A stretch of DNA of 64,000 nucleotides from Vespula vulgaris (GCF_905475345.1 NC_066609.1:3265001-3329000), one strand, 5' to 3'; counted from the first letter of the stretch, positions 1 to 11,272 are shown. The notes: a model not told the origin generated them from the sequence alone. Program-made: numbers and translations.

Positions 1-27
1 ATATAAAAAACACATCTTGCACATTAC

Positions 28-2206
28 CTAAATTTAGATTCCAATAGATCTAAACTAGATATACGAGAAGCTATTGCATCAGCTTCGCTCCACTTTTCGC
101 GTCTCATCATTTTTGTAAATTCATATAATTGTTCACACAACATCCACATCTGTAAATATTTTTAAAGACATTCTTCATTATAAGATATTTGAGCACAAAT
201 TAGTCTAATACGATTAAATTAGATTATTTTCAAACCTTATTTGATGGATAATTGGGGAATCTTTCTTTTGCATGAGCTAATATAATGTCAACAAGATCAT
301 ATTCGCCAAACTCTACTAATATGTTTGCAACATTTACTACTGCTTGACAAGTTGAAGTTCCATTGAATATATTTTGCTTTTTATTTCCTGCATTATGTAG
401 AAGAAGAAGTTGTGCACAAACCGACGAAAGTTCCATCTTTCCATAATATGCCCAGAGTGCTGATTTTTCGGAATAAGTCAATGACATTAGATCAATCATA
501 GAATGTTGACAATTCAACACATCTGACTTCATTAATGTCTAAAACAAATATATCGACACTGAATATAACAAATTTTTTTAATTTGACTTTGAGTTACATA
601 CCTCAAAAATTTGTGAGGGAGGCTTAGATTCTAAAGCAGAATAATGGGAAAGAGCAATGAGCCCTAGACCCGTGGTATATGTAATTCCTAACATACTTGC
701 TTTTCCAAGAGATCTTTCTATAAGAGGACCTCTGAAAAATTAATAAACTTGATAAAAGGAAATACTATGAATTACATGCTATAAACATTGAAAACATACT
801 TTTTTTCGCTGGTAAGATAGTACATCCAAGCATGCGCTAGCTGTAAACAAACATTGTCTCCTGCTTCTTGTGCTATCATAATAGCTTCTTTCAAAGCTTC
901 CTCGGCTACTTTCCTTGATAAGAAACATATATTGGTCATTGTGCTCTAAATAAGAATATTATATAGAACATACTTATGATTAAAATGAGCATGGAGTACT
1001 GCAAGATTTAAAGCGGCATATCTTAGTGTCCGAGACTTATCTTCGGGTGTAGAACGACTTTCTGATGGTGCTAATCTGTCGAAACAATGATAAAGGCTAT
1101 CTATTGCGCTGCAGTATTCGTTTATACGTAAACAATTCAAATAGCTCAGATAATGCTGAAAGAAATGAATATGTGCAAAAATAATAAATATTTAATAGAA
1201 TAAGTTTTTATAGAAGAAAATACTTACAGCATCCGCATAATATGGACTAGAACGTAGAAGTTTTCTTATAAGAATTTGTAGATCAACAGGCGACATAGCC
1301 TTATGTTCGTCCATTTTTAATGCATGTGCTTGTTGTGCAACGAGTAATTCTGCTTGCCTTCCACTCCATACAGTAGTACTTTTATTACTATTAATTCGAA
1401 TAATTTAAAAGATATTTGTCATCCACTGAACAATACATAAATCTAAAGAAAAACTTACTTATAAATATAAGGTTCATCCAATTTTAAACAAGATGAAATA
1501 TCAGTATTCTCAGGGCTTCTAGACTTTTTCTTAACATAGTTCTTAAGATCTTCATATAGCAAAACTGCTTGATCGAATGGCAACTTTTCAAAAAATATAA
1601 TTATCCTTCTGACATATAATCCAAGAACAGAATTTTTATTCAATAAAGGCACTGAAATAGCATGATCTAATGTAGATTTCATTAATCTTCCAAGACTATC
1701 AAATAAATCTAAGAATCCCTCAATGCCTTTGTCTATTAATGTATTTAATTGAAGTTCTAGCTCATGTCCAAATGAATAAATATGTTCACTGCTATACAAC
1801 ATATGTAATAAAGTATACATTTCCATATCAGGTGACTAGAAAAAAGGAAATGAAAAGAAAGAAAAGAAAAAAGGAAAAAAGAATTTTTAATGAGATAATC
1901 TATTTAAATTCGTGTTATTTACAATTCATTAATCGGTTAATGCTTACCTGAATCAACTTTACTGCTGCTAAACAAAAATCACGTCTCACCACAATAGCTA
2001 AAATATAATCGAAGATATTTTACAATAACATATATTCAAAGAAATAAGATCTCTTACATTAATTAAAATCTCTTATAAGAATCACCTTTACGACTTTCAT
2101 TACAATATTCTTTTATCAACATAACAATTGCAACTTTGTATGGGGTTAAATTTTCTTTCTGAACTCTTTTTACATTTCCGTCAATGTTTACTAATTCTTT
2201 CGACAT
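28..2206 (-). CDS. ANAPC5: Anaphase-promoting complex subunit 5, C-terminus beyond window
   Basis: ANAPC5 is a TPR-containing scaffold subunit of the APC/C ubiquitin ligase, which degrades cyclins and securin in mitosis. Nine exons, read on the minus strand, join in phase: 2206-2086, 1997-1948, 1835-1459, 1387-1228 (or 1378-1228), 1155-974, 913-800, 731-602, 538-236 and 149-28. They give about 519 residues; the vertebrate protein is about 755, so the last third lies left of base 1. Family-like blocks seen are TPYKVAI near the N-terminus, HYLSYLNCLRI, the hallmark LRYAALNLAVLHAHFNH, and AHAKERFPNYP followed by MWMLCEQ. The start is the ATG at 2206-2204, just before TPYKVAI, where the family normally begins. 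RpL9 lies about 410 bp upstream on the same strand. I am sure of the identity; individual splice sites are inferred. Confidence 0.93.
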
Positions 2207-2617
2207 TATTGATGTGTTTTAAGATTTATTTCATATACGTATCAATTTATTTATACAATGTAAGAATTTTTAAAAAATGCCACCAGAAATCAACCATAAC
2301 GTTACAAATATTTATATTCAGTCCAGTGCAGGCGTAATTGCTCTTGCGCGCCCTTCTGCGGCAAATGCATTTACTAAACAAAAATGGAGGAAATTTCGTA
2401 TTACAAATTACCACGCATCATATCGTTAGTACCTCGAAAATTATGTAAATCGAAGGTCTTATGTATGTATTAAATTTTAAATTGATTATTAAATGATTCA
2501 ATATTAAAATTATATTGTTAACATTATGATTTGGATTTAGAAGAGCCATTATATATAGTATCTATTCAATTAATAATACAATAAAACAGAATATTATCCA
2601 TTTTTGTAGAATAACAT
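2207..2617. other. Intergenic: ANAPC5 upstream / RpL9 3' flank
   Basis: AT-rich spacer between the RpL9 stop and the ANAPC5 start, both genes on the minus strand. It must hold the ANAPC5 promoter and the short RpL9 3' end. I see no TATA box or other clear element. The small plus-strand frame at 2128-2337 overlaps ANAPC5 exon 1 and has no coding character. Confidence 0.6.
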
Positions 2618-3534
2618 TTATTCATCATCTTGTACAACAGTAGTTTTCTCAGATACATACAGTCCATCCAAGAACTTTCTTATATCTTTGTTTTTCACGG
2701 TAGTTGACTGCTGGATGAGTGCAGCTGAAATAAAAATATGTGATTAGATATTTTTTAATCATATTTTCTTAATCATATATCAAAATTTTATTAAATATAA
2801 TTGCATTCATTGTATACCAGATCGTGAAACATCTTCTAATGAGTTGCCTTCTATTATTAATTCATCCTTTTGTTTGGCAGAATTCGTAACAGTTACACCA
2901 GCAGCCATTTTAACCCGTCGTATATATTTCTCACCCAAAAAGTTACGAATTTCTATTACTGTATTATTCTCAGTTGTTACACAGTTGATGGGAAAATGAG
3001 CATATACAGCACGCATTTTGTACTGATATCCCTTTGTCACTCCTTTCAACATATTTTCAATATGAGAGCAGACAGTACGAACTGCAGCTAATTCTTTCTT
3101 TGTACCAAACCATTTTTCTACTTTCAATAACCTTGGATTAATCATCTGTAATGTTTTATAAAAACAGAAAGAAAAAAAAATATAATAACATCATATGTAT
3201 GTGAAATTAGTTGATCAGTTTTTATCATCCATATCAGAATAAAGTTATCATTTATAAAAAATGAAGGGGAATCCAAATATCTCATCATCGGAAAATGTAT
3301 TTCTTATCAGATAATATTTCTTCTAAATACAGCATATACTTTTCATTTTATATATAATTTTCTTTCTCAAATATACTTTGAATAAATTATACTTACGCGT
3401 ATGTCAAGTGCTAGATGTTTGAAAGAACGTTTTAGAACACCTCTTGGTCCTTTTACTGTCACTAAACGTGACTTAACCGTTACAGTTAATCCCTCTGGGA
3501 TTTTAACTGTCTGATTAGTGACTATCTGCTTCAT
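2618..3534 (-). CDS. RpL9: 60S ribosomal protein L9 (uL6)
   Basis: Structural protein of the large cytosolic ribosomal subunit, near the sarcin-ricin loop and the P-stalk base. Three coding exons on the minus strand, 3534-3397, 3145-2818 and 2724-2618, join in phase to 190 residues, the usual insect length. The protein starts MKQIVTNQTVKIPEG, continues VKGPRGVLKRSFKHL and MINPRLLKVEKWFGTKKE, and ends in an acidic tail QDDE. A non-coding first exon (about 4191-4160, donor GTAATG) carries a pyrimidine tract suited to a TOP mRNA start. An acceptor at 3537-3536 places the ATG one base into exon 2. AATAAA overlaps the stop codon, implying a very short 3' UTR. It is head-to-head with RagC-D. Confidence 0.97.
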
Positions 3535-4159
3535 TCTGCAATGCAAAAGGAATAAAATTAGTTCTGCGCTATCACTTTTTTATAAACGTCTATATAACGA
3601 ATACTTAAAATTCATCAGATTGAATCAAAGCAAATTCTGAATGTAGAATGATTTTAAATGTATATGCATACGTGTGTGTTTATGTATCTACGTATATTTA
3701 TGGATTAATTATTTAAACAGAGAATATAGCACATATGATGTTTAAATACAATTTAAAGGAATATCGGTTGTTGCAATATCAATAACATTATCGTACTTTA
3801 ATGTAAATAATCAACTGCTAGATTTACTTATACGAGCAATTAATAAAACTCATATGACTACGTTTATAAACTTATATACATCGTAAAAATGCATGACATA
3901 AAAACAAACTGTCAAATATAATAGAATCACAGATACATGTGATAAATTAGAAATGCTGAAAAGAATTGCATAGAATGATACATATTAAGGTTATAAACGA
4001 TCTCTATAAAAATAATAATATATCTGAAGAAATATATGCTGTTTCGGAAATATGTTAAAGAAATATATAAGTATTATTAACGATAGATCATTGAGCTCAA
4101 TGCATCATCGGATTACAGTAGATTTCCTAAGATATTCAAACTAGTTCGAATTTCATTAC

Positions 4160-4191
4160 CTCTCACACGACACTGTACAACCGGAAAAGAG
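4160..4191 (-). promoter_or_regulatory. RpL9: RpL9 non-coding first exon with 5' TOP-like start
   Basis: Read on the minus strand, CTCTTTTCC (4191-4183) is a C-initiated pyrimidine run of the kind that begins ribosomal-protein mRNAs (5' TOP) and places them under TORC1/LARP1 control. About 30 bases later comes a good donor (GAGAG then GTAATG) that splices to base 3535, just before the RpL9 ATG. The exact start base is inferred from the motif. Confidence 0.65.
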
Positions 4192-4777
4192 CCCCGAGAT
4201 CGCTCTTCCTTTGCGTGGCCACCATACGTTTCGTTCGCAATTTCAATATCTATCGATATTGTCACTAACGATTCACAAAATATCGAAATATCGAAAATAT
4301 CGAAAATATCGAGTTATACTATCGTTCGTTAAAAAATAAATTTTTTAATAAAAAGAAATATTGGACCAATTAGATATTTCCTAACTATATTCAATTCGAG
4401 CATCTTCTTCTATTATTGTACTTGAAAAAAAATATTTTTTTTTTTCATCGGTATTAATGGAATATATGTAATAAAGTGACTGATAGACAGAGAAACTGTA
4501 CGTAGGATACGTCGGTATCGTAGATCTATGCATAAATGGGTAACAATTCACTAACTAGTATTTATCATCTGAAATTTTGACATTGCGTTCAAGAGTCATA
4601 TACACGGTCTGTGCTTTCTGTCAGTTAATGCTTTCTGTCTGTTATTAGCATTGGGCTTGTCCTCTTTATCGCAAGTCTGATTATTTCCTTGCATTTTAAT
4701 GATATCGAAACAATTAAATCTTGTACGAAATTTAATAGAATCGGCTAACGAACGGGTAATAATCTTGTAAAAGAAAC
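4192..4777. promoter_or_regulatory. Divergent promoter region RpL9 / RagC-D
   Basis: Roughly 0.6 kb separates the RpL9 TOP start from the RagC-D start codon. Seen directly are an exact DREF-type site TATCGATA at 4251-4258, set inside a larger near-palindrome (CAATATC and GATATTG arms). A run of ATATCGA-like repeats at about 4275-4312 follows. DRE sites are known in insect housekeeping promoters of growth and translation genes; joint control of both genes is inference. The remainder is AT-rich and contains the untranslated part of RagC-D exon 1. Confidence 0.6.
4251..4258. promoter_or_regulatory. DRE (DREF-binding) motif TATCGATA
   Basis: Exact 8-bp palindromic DNA-replication-related element, about 60 bp upstream of the inferred RpL9 transcription start and about 520 bp upstream of the RagC-D ATG. 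Several partial copies (ATATCGA) follow within 60 bp. The motif is visible; binding is not shown. Confidence 0.6.
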
Positions 4778-6488
4778 ATGGTAAGAGAACGTGTCAAACT
4801 GTCATTTGTTACTTTGTCATTGAATAGGCTGTAGATAAAATATTGTTTATTTATTTATTACGATCTTTTATATTCTCCAGGATGATGATGATCAGTTCCA
4901 ACCAGGTTATGACGTTGATTCATTTCCAAAAGATTTTGGATATGCTCCCTTTGATGGAGAAGCAGAGATATCTACAGATCCTTTAGCAGGAGAACAAAAA
5001 CCTAGGATACTTTTAATGGGTCTTAGAAGGTACGTACATTTTGAAGAGTCTATCAGAATTCTCAATTATTACATATAATTACGACTTTAATATATCTTCA
5101 TGTTAATACATATCTTATTTTCTTTAATATATTTTAGAAGCGGAAAATCGTCTATACAAAAAGTAGTCTTTCACAAAATGTCACCGAATGAAACATTATT
5201 CTTGGAAAGTACAAATAAAGTCATTAAAGACGATATAAGTAATTCTAGCTTTGTTCAGTTTCAAATTTGGGATTTCCCAGGACAAATTGATTTCTTTGAT
5301 CCTACTTTCGATAGTGACATGATATTCGGAGGTTGCGGCGCATTAGTCTTTGTAATTGATGCACAGGATGATTATATGGAAGCTCTCAATAAACTGCATT
5401 TGACAGTTACAAAAGCATACAAGGTCAATCAAGCAATAAAGTTTGAAGTTTTCATTCATAAAGTTGATGGACTATCGGATGATTGTAAAATGGAAACACA
5501 AAGGGACATACACACAAGGGCTAATGATGATTTAGCAGATTCTGGTAAATTCAATTATTATTTTCCTGATACAAGCCTAAACAAAATTCATCAATTAATA
5601 CAAATTTGTTTTAGGATGCGACCAGATACACCTAAGTTTTCACTTGACATCGATATATGATCATAGCATATTCGAAGCTTTTAGTAAAGTTGTTCAAAAG
5701 TTAATACCACAATTACCAACATTGGAAAATTTACTGAATATACTTATATCGGTATGTATAAGCTTATCATTATTATTATTCTGGCATTATTCCTACTTAG
5801 CATAATAAGTTAAATAATATTACAGAACTCTGCAATTGAGAAAGCATTTCTCTTTGACGTCGTATCCAAAATTTATATCGCAACAGATAGTTCTCCTGTA
5901 GATATGCAAAGCTACGAACTTTGCTGTGATATGATAGATGTAGTAATCGATGTCTCTTGCATATATGGGTAAATAAATATACTTAATTTAAATACTTTTA
6001 CAAATTTCTTTTATAACTATTACATCATGATGTTTCTTTTCTTGCAGACTGAGAGAAGATTTAGAAGCAGCAGCGTTTGATAATCAAAGTTCTAGTTTAA
6101 TTAAATTAAATAATGGCACAATTTTGTTTCTCCGTGAAGTAAATAAATTTTTAGCATTGGTTTGCATTTTACGAGAGGATAATTTTGACAGGCAAGGTAA
6201 AAAACTATTTTTAAATATATTTAAATAGTACAGAATGTTTATAAATAAAGATTATATTTGTGTACTTATAAATTATATGAAATTGCAGGTGTTATAGATT
6301 ATAATTTCTTATGTTTTCGCAAAGCAATACAACAAGTATTTGAATTGCGTAATAAAGCATTAGCTGCCACAAATGTAAATAATCATTCTGCATCACCTGT
6401 TAGCATTAATGAATCTTCAAACTTGGCAGTAGTATCACAAAGTGGATTGATTGGACAAAATGGTGCTGTAGCACTTACACAAAGTTAA
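4778..6488 (+). CDS. RagC-D: Ras-related GTP-binding protein C/D (Rag GTPase)
   Basis: RagC/D pairs with RagA/B on the lysosome and recruits TORC1 when amino acids are present. Seven coding exons join in phase: 4778-4780, 4881-5029, 5138-5544, 5615-5751, 5826-5968, 6048-6196 and 6289-6488, giving 395 residues. Seen are DSFPKDFGY, the P-loop GLRRSGKSS, the G3 motif WDFPGQID, the G4 motif HKVD and the Rag signature MSPNETLFLEST. The C-terminal roadblock half includes LCCDMIDVVIDVSCIYGL and KFLALVCILRE. The first coding exon contributes only the ATG, with donor GTAAGA directly after it. No other in-frame methionine precedes the GTPase domain, which supports this start. Simple reading without splicing at 5545-5614 hits a stop, so that short intron is real. 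AATAAA lies at 6523. Confidence 0.96.
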
Positions 6489-7636
6489 CTAGATCCTTTT
6501 CATTGAAAGCTTCATATATAAAAATAAAGTATAGATCTTTTAACTTTGTTAATACTATTTTAATGATGTACCATTGTATATCTTAAATCATGTATAATTT
6601 TATACAAATCACAAAGAATATTCCGCAATAATATTAGTTGAAATTGAATGTGTTTTTATTGAAATTTTATTTCCACATATTAAAACGTTATCATCATTTT
6701 ATATTACGTCAAGTTCTATAAGTATTGATACATTTGAGAAGATCCGTGATAAGGTTAATTTTATTATATCTATTCTATTATACACAGTGCTTTACCACTT
6801 GTATGTCTTAGAATTCGAAATCTTCTAACTCATTGAGGATCAAAACTTCTATTGCACAAAATTCAAATCTTTATAACTTTCGAAACTCATGAAATTTGGA
6901 TAAACGTTTAAAGCAAAATTTAGTCCGTATTTTCCTATCTTTGTAGTGGGGATAAAATTTTCTTTCTTTTTCTTTTTTTGATAGCACAAGAGATACCTAA
7001 ACAATTTACCTACATTTTTACAGAATCAAGTTGAAAAAAAAAACATTTTTATATAATTACTTAGTTTATATATTAGAAGATATCGATTTATAACGTATAT
7101 GATGAAACACTATATATATATATACACATATTTGTACATGACAGATAATTATTTTCTGATGCAAATGTCATAATATTAATTATAAACATAACATATTTAC
7201 ATCATTATGTAAATTAGTAAAATGTTATCGTAATATTTGTGCTATGTATAATATAAACGAATAATATTTAATTTAAATGTCAACTTATAAAATTTCGTCT
7301 AAATACCGATAATCGATTAGTCGAAATTCGAAAGTATCAAATTGATTGATTCTATAAAATATCGAATTATCACAATCGCATACGATACTTTACATTTATG
7401 TTTCGAATTTTTATTTTTCTAACTCTATAATGTACTTATAAATATACTAAATACCATGAAGAATTAATTATTTCTTAAAAGATAAAAAATAAAAAATACG
7501 TAATGCAAGTGTATAAAACCTAATTGAGTTAGATAAGATTTGATCATCGTTCACTTTTATCCGATAAAACATTGAGAACAGTTGTATTAAAAGTATTAAA
7601 TGTGTTATCGCTTCGTATATTATATTGTATTGACAA
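6489..7636. other. Intergenic: RagC-D 3' UTR and RING-gene promoter
   Basis: Very AT-rich. AATAAA at 6523-6528 is the likely RagC-D polyadenylation signal, 35 bases after the stop. The rest has a short TA run near 7110-7125 and no long open frame; it should hold the promoter of the downstream RING gene. I see no further element. Confidence 0.6.
6523..6528 (+). terminator. Poly(A) signal of RagC-D
   Basis: Canonical AATAAA 35 bases downstream of the RagC-D stop codon. The cleavage site itself cannot be read from sequence. Confidence 0.6.
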
Positions 7637-8620
7637 ATGAATAGCTACATTTGTAATAAATGTTATTCTACGAAAAGCAGAAGAAAGAAACCATTTAGAA
7701 TAACTCAATGCGGGCACATATTTTGTGATAATTGCTTAGACGAAGGTACTCATTTAAAACTTTCTATTGTAGAAATGAAGAATCTAATTACAATATAAGA
7801 AAGAAATATATATTGATATTTATTTTTTCAAGAGCTAAATATACTTATTCTACTTGTAAATATATATTTACATGTATATATTAATTAACTGTAGGTATTA
7901 GACCTTGTCCAAGATGTAATAATGGAGAAATTGCATCGTTGCAATTGGAAGAACCGTTATTACCTAAAGTAGCATCTTTGTTTATTCCACTAAATGAAGC
8001 CATGCAACCATTACCCGAAATAGCAAATTTCCAAAGTGCACAAACTAAAATTATTCTAAGTCGTTTTTATCAAATTGTATATCTAACTTTTTATAAAACC
8101 TTTATCTTCTTATTTTTTCTTCATCTTATTATTATATTTAACTTTTAAGGATAGAAAATATAACTTATTGAAGGAAGAATATCGTAAACTCGCACAAAAT
8201 ATGCAAATAATAACTGAGAAGTATCGCAAACTTCGAGAAAATATGGAAACAATAAATATGAAATTTGCATATCCTGGTAATGTAATCTCTGATAATCCAT
8301 CTACTTTTAATCGTAGAGAGATACTTATCGATGCAAAAAGAATGCACATTGATAGGTAAATTTTGAATATATTTCATTGATTATTACGTTTTTATGATTG
8401 AATAAAGATGAACCAATAAAAATGATTATTACGTATGTATATCCGTATATCCGTTTAATTTTATAGTTTTACCCCAAGTTCGAGATCATACAACAAGACT
8501 GTAAGATTCACTCCATCAACGAATCAAAGCATATACGAGAAACTTCGTAAAGCTACAATTTCGTCAAATGCACCAACAATTCGTTATTACAATACGTACT
8601 CAATCGATAATCACAAATGA
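7637..8620 (+). CDS. RING protein of the Zip3/RNF212/Vilya family (meiotic recombination)
   Basis: Members are SUMO/ubiquitin E3-like proteins that mark crossover sites on meiotic chromosomes (RNF212 in mammals, ZHP in worms, Vilya/Nenya/Narya in flies). Four exons join in phase: 7637-7745, 7895-8076, 8150-8355 and 8467-8620, giving 216 residues. The N-terminus is a compact C3HC4-like RING: CNKC, QCGHIFCDNC, then CPRC. The spacing and the immediate N-terminal position match RNF212-type proteins. Next comes a predicted coiled coil (KEEYRKLAQNMQIITEKYRKLRE region, about residues 100-130) and a Ser/Thr-rich basic tail. The start is the first ATG, three residues before the RING. Family members diverge quickly, so I cannot say which paralogue it is. 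AATAAA at 8695. Confidence 0.85.
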
Positions 8621-9194
8621 TTAATGAATGAAACAAATGGATTATCTTTTAATAGTAAATGTATCAAATATAAGTTAAGCTTTTTCTAATTGTAAATAAA
8701 TGAATAGTTTCAGAGTTATACTTATTTAACCTATAATTATAAGAAAAAAATCAACATAAAATAGTAAATACATATTGCTGAAATTATTTTATTTTTTATT
8801 ATTTTGTTTTATTCTATAAAAATAGATGATGAACCAAGATTTATGATCCGAGTTTTTCCGATCAAGTTCAAAAAGTAATGCGTAATTATACTTTGTACCG
8901 CTAGTACGCAGTGTATACGTATCGTAATGGTAATCCACGTTCAAAGGTCGAATATTGTCTATAGTAACGATATGAATATATATCTTGTACGTTATATATC
9001 AGTTAAATTTTATTATATTTTTTTATCGTGTTGATTGGTCACCGGGAACTATTTAACGAATATTTTCTTACGCTCTCACTTTCTTTAAGTTCTGTTAAAC
9101 TCTGTTAGTTCACTTCCAATTTAGTTTGATTGCTATACTAGTGCGCACCTGTCGTTTTCGTAATAATTATTATATTTCTTATACTTTCTACAAC
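8621..9194. other. Intergenic: RING gene 3' UTR and HSDL2 promoter
   Basis: AATAAA at 8695-8700 is a likely poly(A) signal for the RING gene. The following AT-rich stretch leads to HSDL2 and contains no long open frame. I see no clear core-promoter motif. Confidence 0.55.
8695..8700 (+). terminator. Poly(A) signal of the RING gene
   Basis: Canonical AATAAA 75 bases after the TGA stop at 8618-8620, followed by AT-rich sequence. Confidence 0.55.
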
Positions 9195-9580
9195 ATGATA
9201 AACACAGGGTATGCGTTTCTTTTAAATATTTTTCTAATAATTTTATTAAGTGCTATATAAGTACATAGACATATGACTAAACACGAATATTATTTAATTT
9301 GTCTTTTCTATACTTATCCCCTTACCTTTCCCTTCTTCTCCTCTTTGTATTTATAATCTTATAAATAATCTTATAACAATATCCTGTATAAATACAGAAA
9401 ACTAGCAGGACTTACTATTTTTGTAACTGGTGCATCACGAGGTATTGGAAAGAGTATTGCTTTAAAGGCAGCAAGGGATGGTGCAAATATAGTAGTTGCT
9501 GCAAAAACAGCAGAACCTCATCCAAAATTACCAGGCACTGTTTACAGTGCAGTTGCAGAAAGTAATTATATAGCAATATT

Positions 9581-9627
<47 letters not shown>

Positions 9628-11272
9628 CACACACATATAAAAATATATAATGCATCTATATATTCTTCCATGAATATTCCTTACTTATGTGTAAATTAAA
9701 ACTATTATATATTTAAAACATTTAGTCGAAGAAGCAGGTGGTAAAGCTCTTCCTTGTATTGTCGATATCAGAGATGAAGGACAAGTAAAATCTGCTGTTG
9801 AAAATGCAATTAATAAATTTGGTGGCATTGATATCGTTGTTAACAACGCAAGTGCTATATCCTTAACAGATACTCTGGCCACAGACATGAAAAAATATGA
9901 TCTTATGAATAATATTAATGCAAGAGGTACTTTCCTTGTGTAAGTAATTAATTTGCTTTTCTACATTAATACTTTATATAGATTAATACTTTATTATCTA
10001 ATACTTAATCAATTTTTATATAATGCTTTTATAATGTAATAATGAGAATGAAATTAATACAGGTCCAAGCTATGTATACCTCATCTAAAAAAGAGTGCTA
10101 ATCCTCATATAGTAAACATAAGTCCACCATTGAATATGAAACCAATTTGGTTCCAAAATCATCTGGCATATACGATGGCCAAGTATGGAATGTCTATATG
10201 TGTACTTGGCATGGCAGAAGAGTTTAAAAAAGATGGTATTGCTGTTAATGCTGTATGGCCAAAAACTGGTATGTTATAGAAATTAACAAATTATTTGTGC
10301 TATGTTATTTCTACGCAAAAGTTGGCAATATTTTTTAATAAATAATAATTACTGTATTGTTATTAATATTCAGCTATCCATACTGCTGCAATTGAGATGC
10401 TAACAGGGCCAAATTCTAGTAATTACAGTCGTAAAGCTGAAATTGTGGCAGATGCCGTTTATGCTTTAATTTGTAAAGATAGTAGATCTGTCACTGGACA
10501 ATTTTTAATTGATGAAGATATATTAAGAAAGGAAGGCATTACTGATTTTAAACATTATGCTTGCAATCCAGGTATTTATTATTTCTTATATCTTTTGTTA
10601 TATATTTTCTTTAAAAATAAAGAATTATTGAATAAATAAATTTTTACAGAAAATGCAGACAATTTGATGCTCGATTTTTTTCTGGATGATTATACTAATT
10701 CCAAACTCGATTTGAATACCATAAAGGATACAGTTAAACAGCCATCCCAGAAATCTAGTGATTTTGGTAATGGAAAAGTTGCAGAAATATTTTCTGCTAT
10801 TAATGCTAACTTGAATTCAGAGCTTGTTAGCAAAACTAATGCTTTATATCAATTCAATGTGAAAGGTAATATTGCTATTTCATCGCCATTTCGTTCGTTC
10901 TATTCTTCAAAATAATATTTAAACAATTATTTACGTATTATGTAGGAGAAGAAGCTAGTACGTGGTATTTAGATCTTAGAAATGGTAATGGTTCTACTGG
11001 GAAAGGTGAACCAAAAGATCCAGCAGATGCAACCCTTACAATGAATTCGGAACAATTCTTTGCAATGTTTTCTGGTAATAAAAATGTTTTATATAAATAG
11101 TAATATTATTTTTTTATCTTATATTTATATTTTGCATTCATTTGTTATATTTAATTTAGGTAAACTAAAACCAACAACCGCATTTATGACAGGAAAATTG
11201 AAGATCAGTGGTAATCTTCAAAAAGCTATGAAATTGGAAAAATTAATGATTAGCTTAAAAGCTAAACTTTAA
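9195..11272 (+). CDS. HSDL2: Hydroxysteroid dehydrogenase-like protein 2 (SDR + SCP2 domains)
   Basis: HSDL2 is a peroxisomal/mitochondrial short-chain dehydrogenase fused to a sterol-carrier-protein-2 domain, linked to fatty-acid and lipid metabolism; its substrate is not settled. Eight exons join in phase: 9195-9208, 9398-9561, 9726-9939, 10063-10268, 10374-10571, 10650-10865, 10946-11074 and 11160-11272, giving 417 residues, the same size as the vertebrate protein. Seen are the NAD(P) motif TGASRGIG, NNAS, the catalytic serine region NISPP, YTMAK (Tyr and Lys), and a C-terminal SCP2 domain with SEQFFAMFSGKLKPTTAFMTGKL split by the last intron. The last three residues are AKL, a fit to the peroxisomal PTS1 signal. 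Exon 1 carries only 14 coding bases. A TA repeat interrupts intron 2. Confidence 0.96.
9585..9624. repeat. (AT)n microsatellite in HSDL2 intron 2
   Basis: Uninterrupted AT dinucleotide run of about 40 bp, followed by a short CA run. It lies inside the intron between exons ending 9561 and starting 9726. Confidence 0.9.

Noticed and set aside
5545..5660. C-terminal extension ending the Rag GTPase after FSLDIDI
   Set aside because: This is read-through of a 70-base intron; splicing restores the conserved IHLSFHLTSIYDHSIFEAF continuation.
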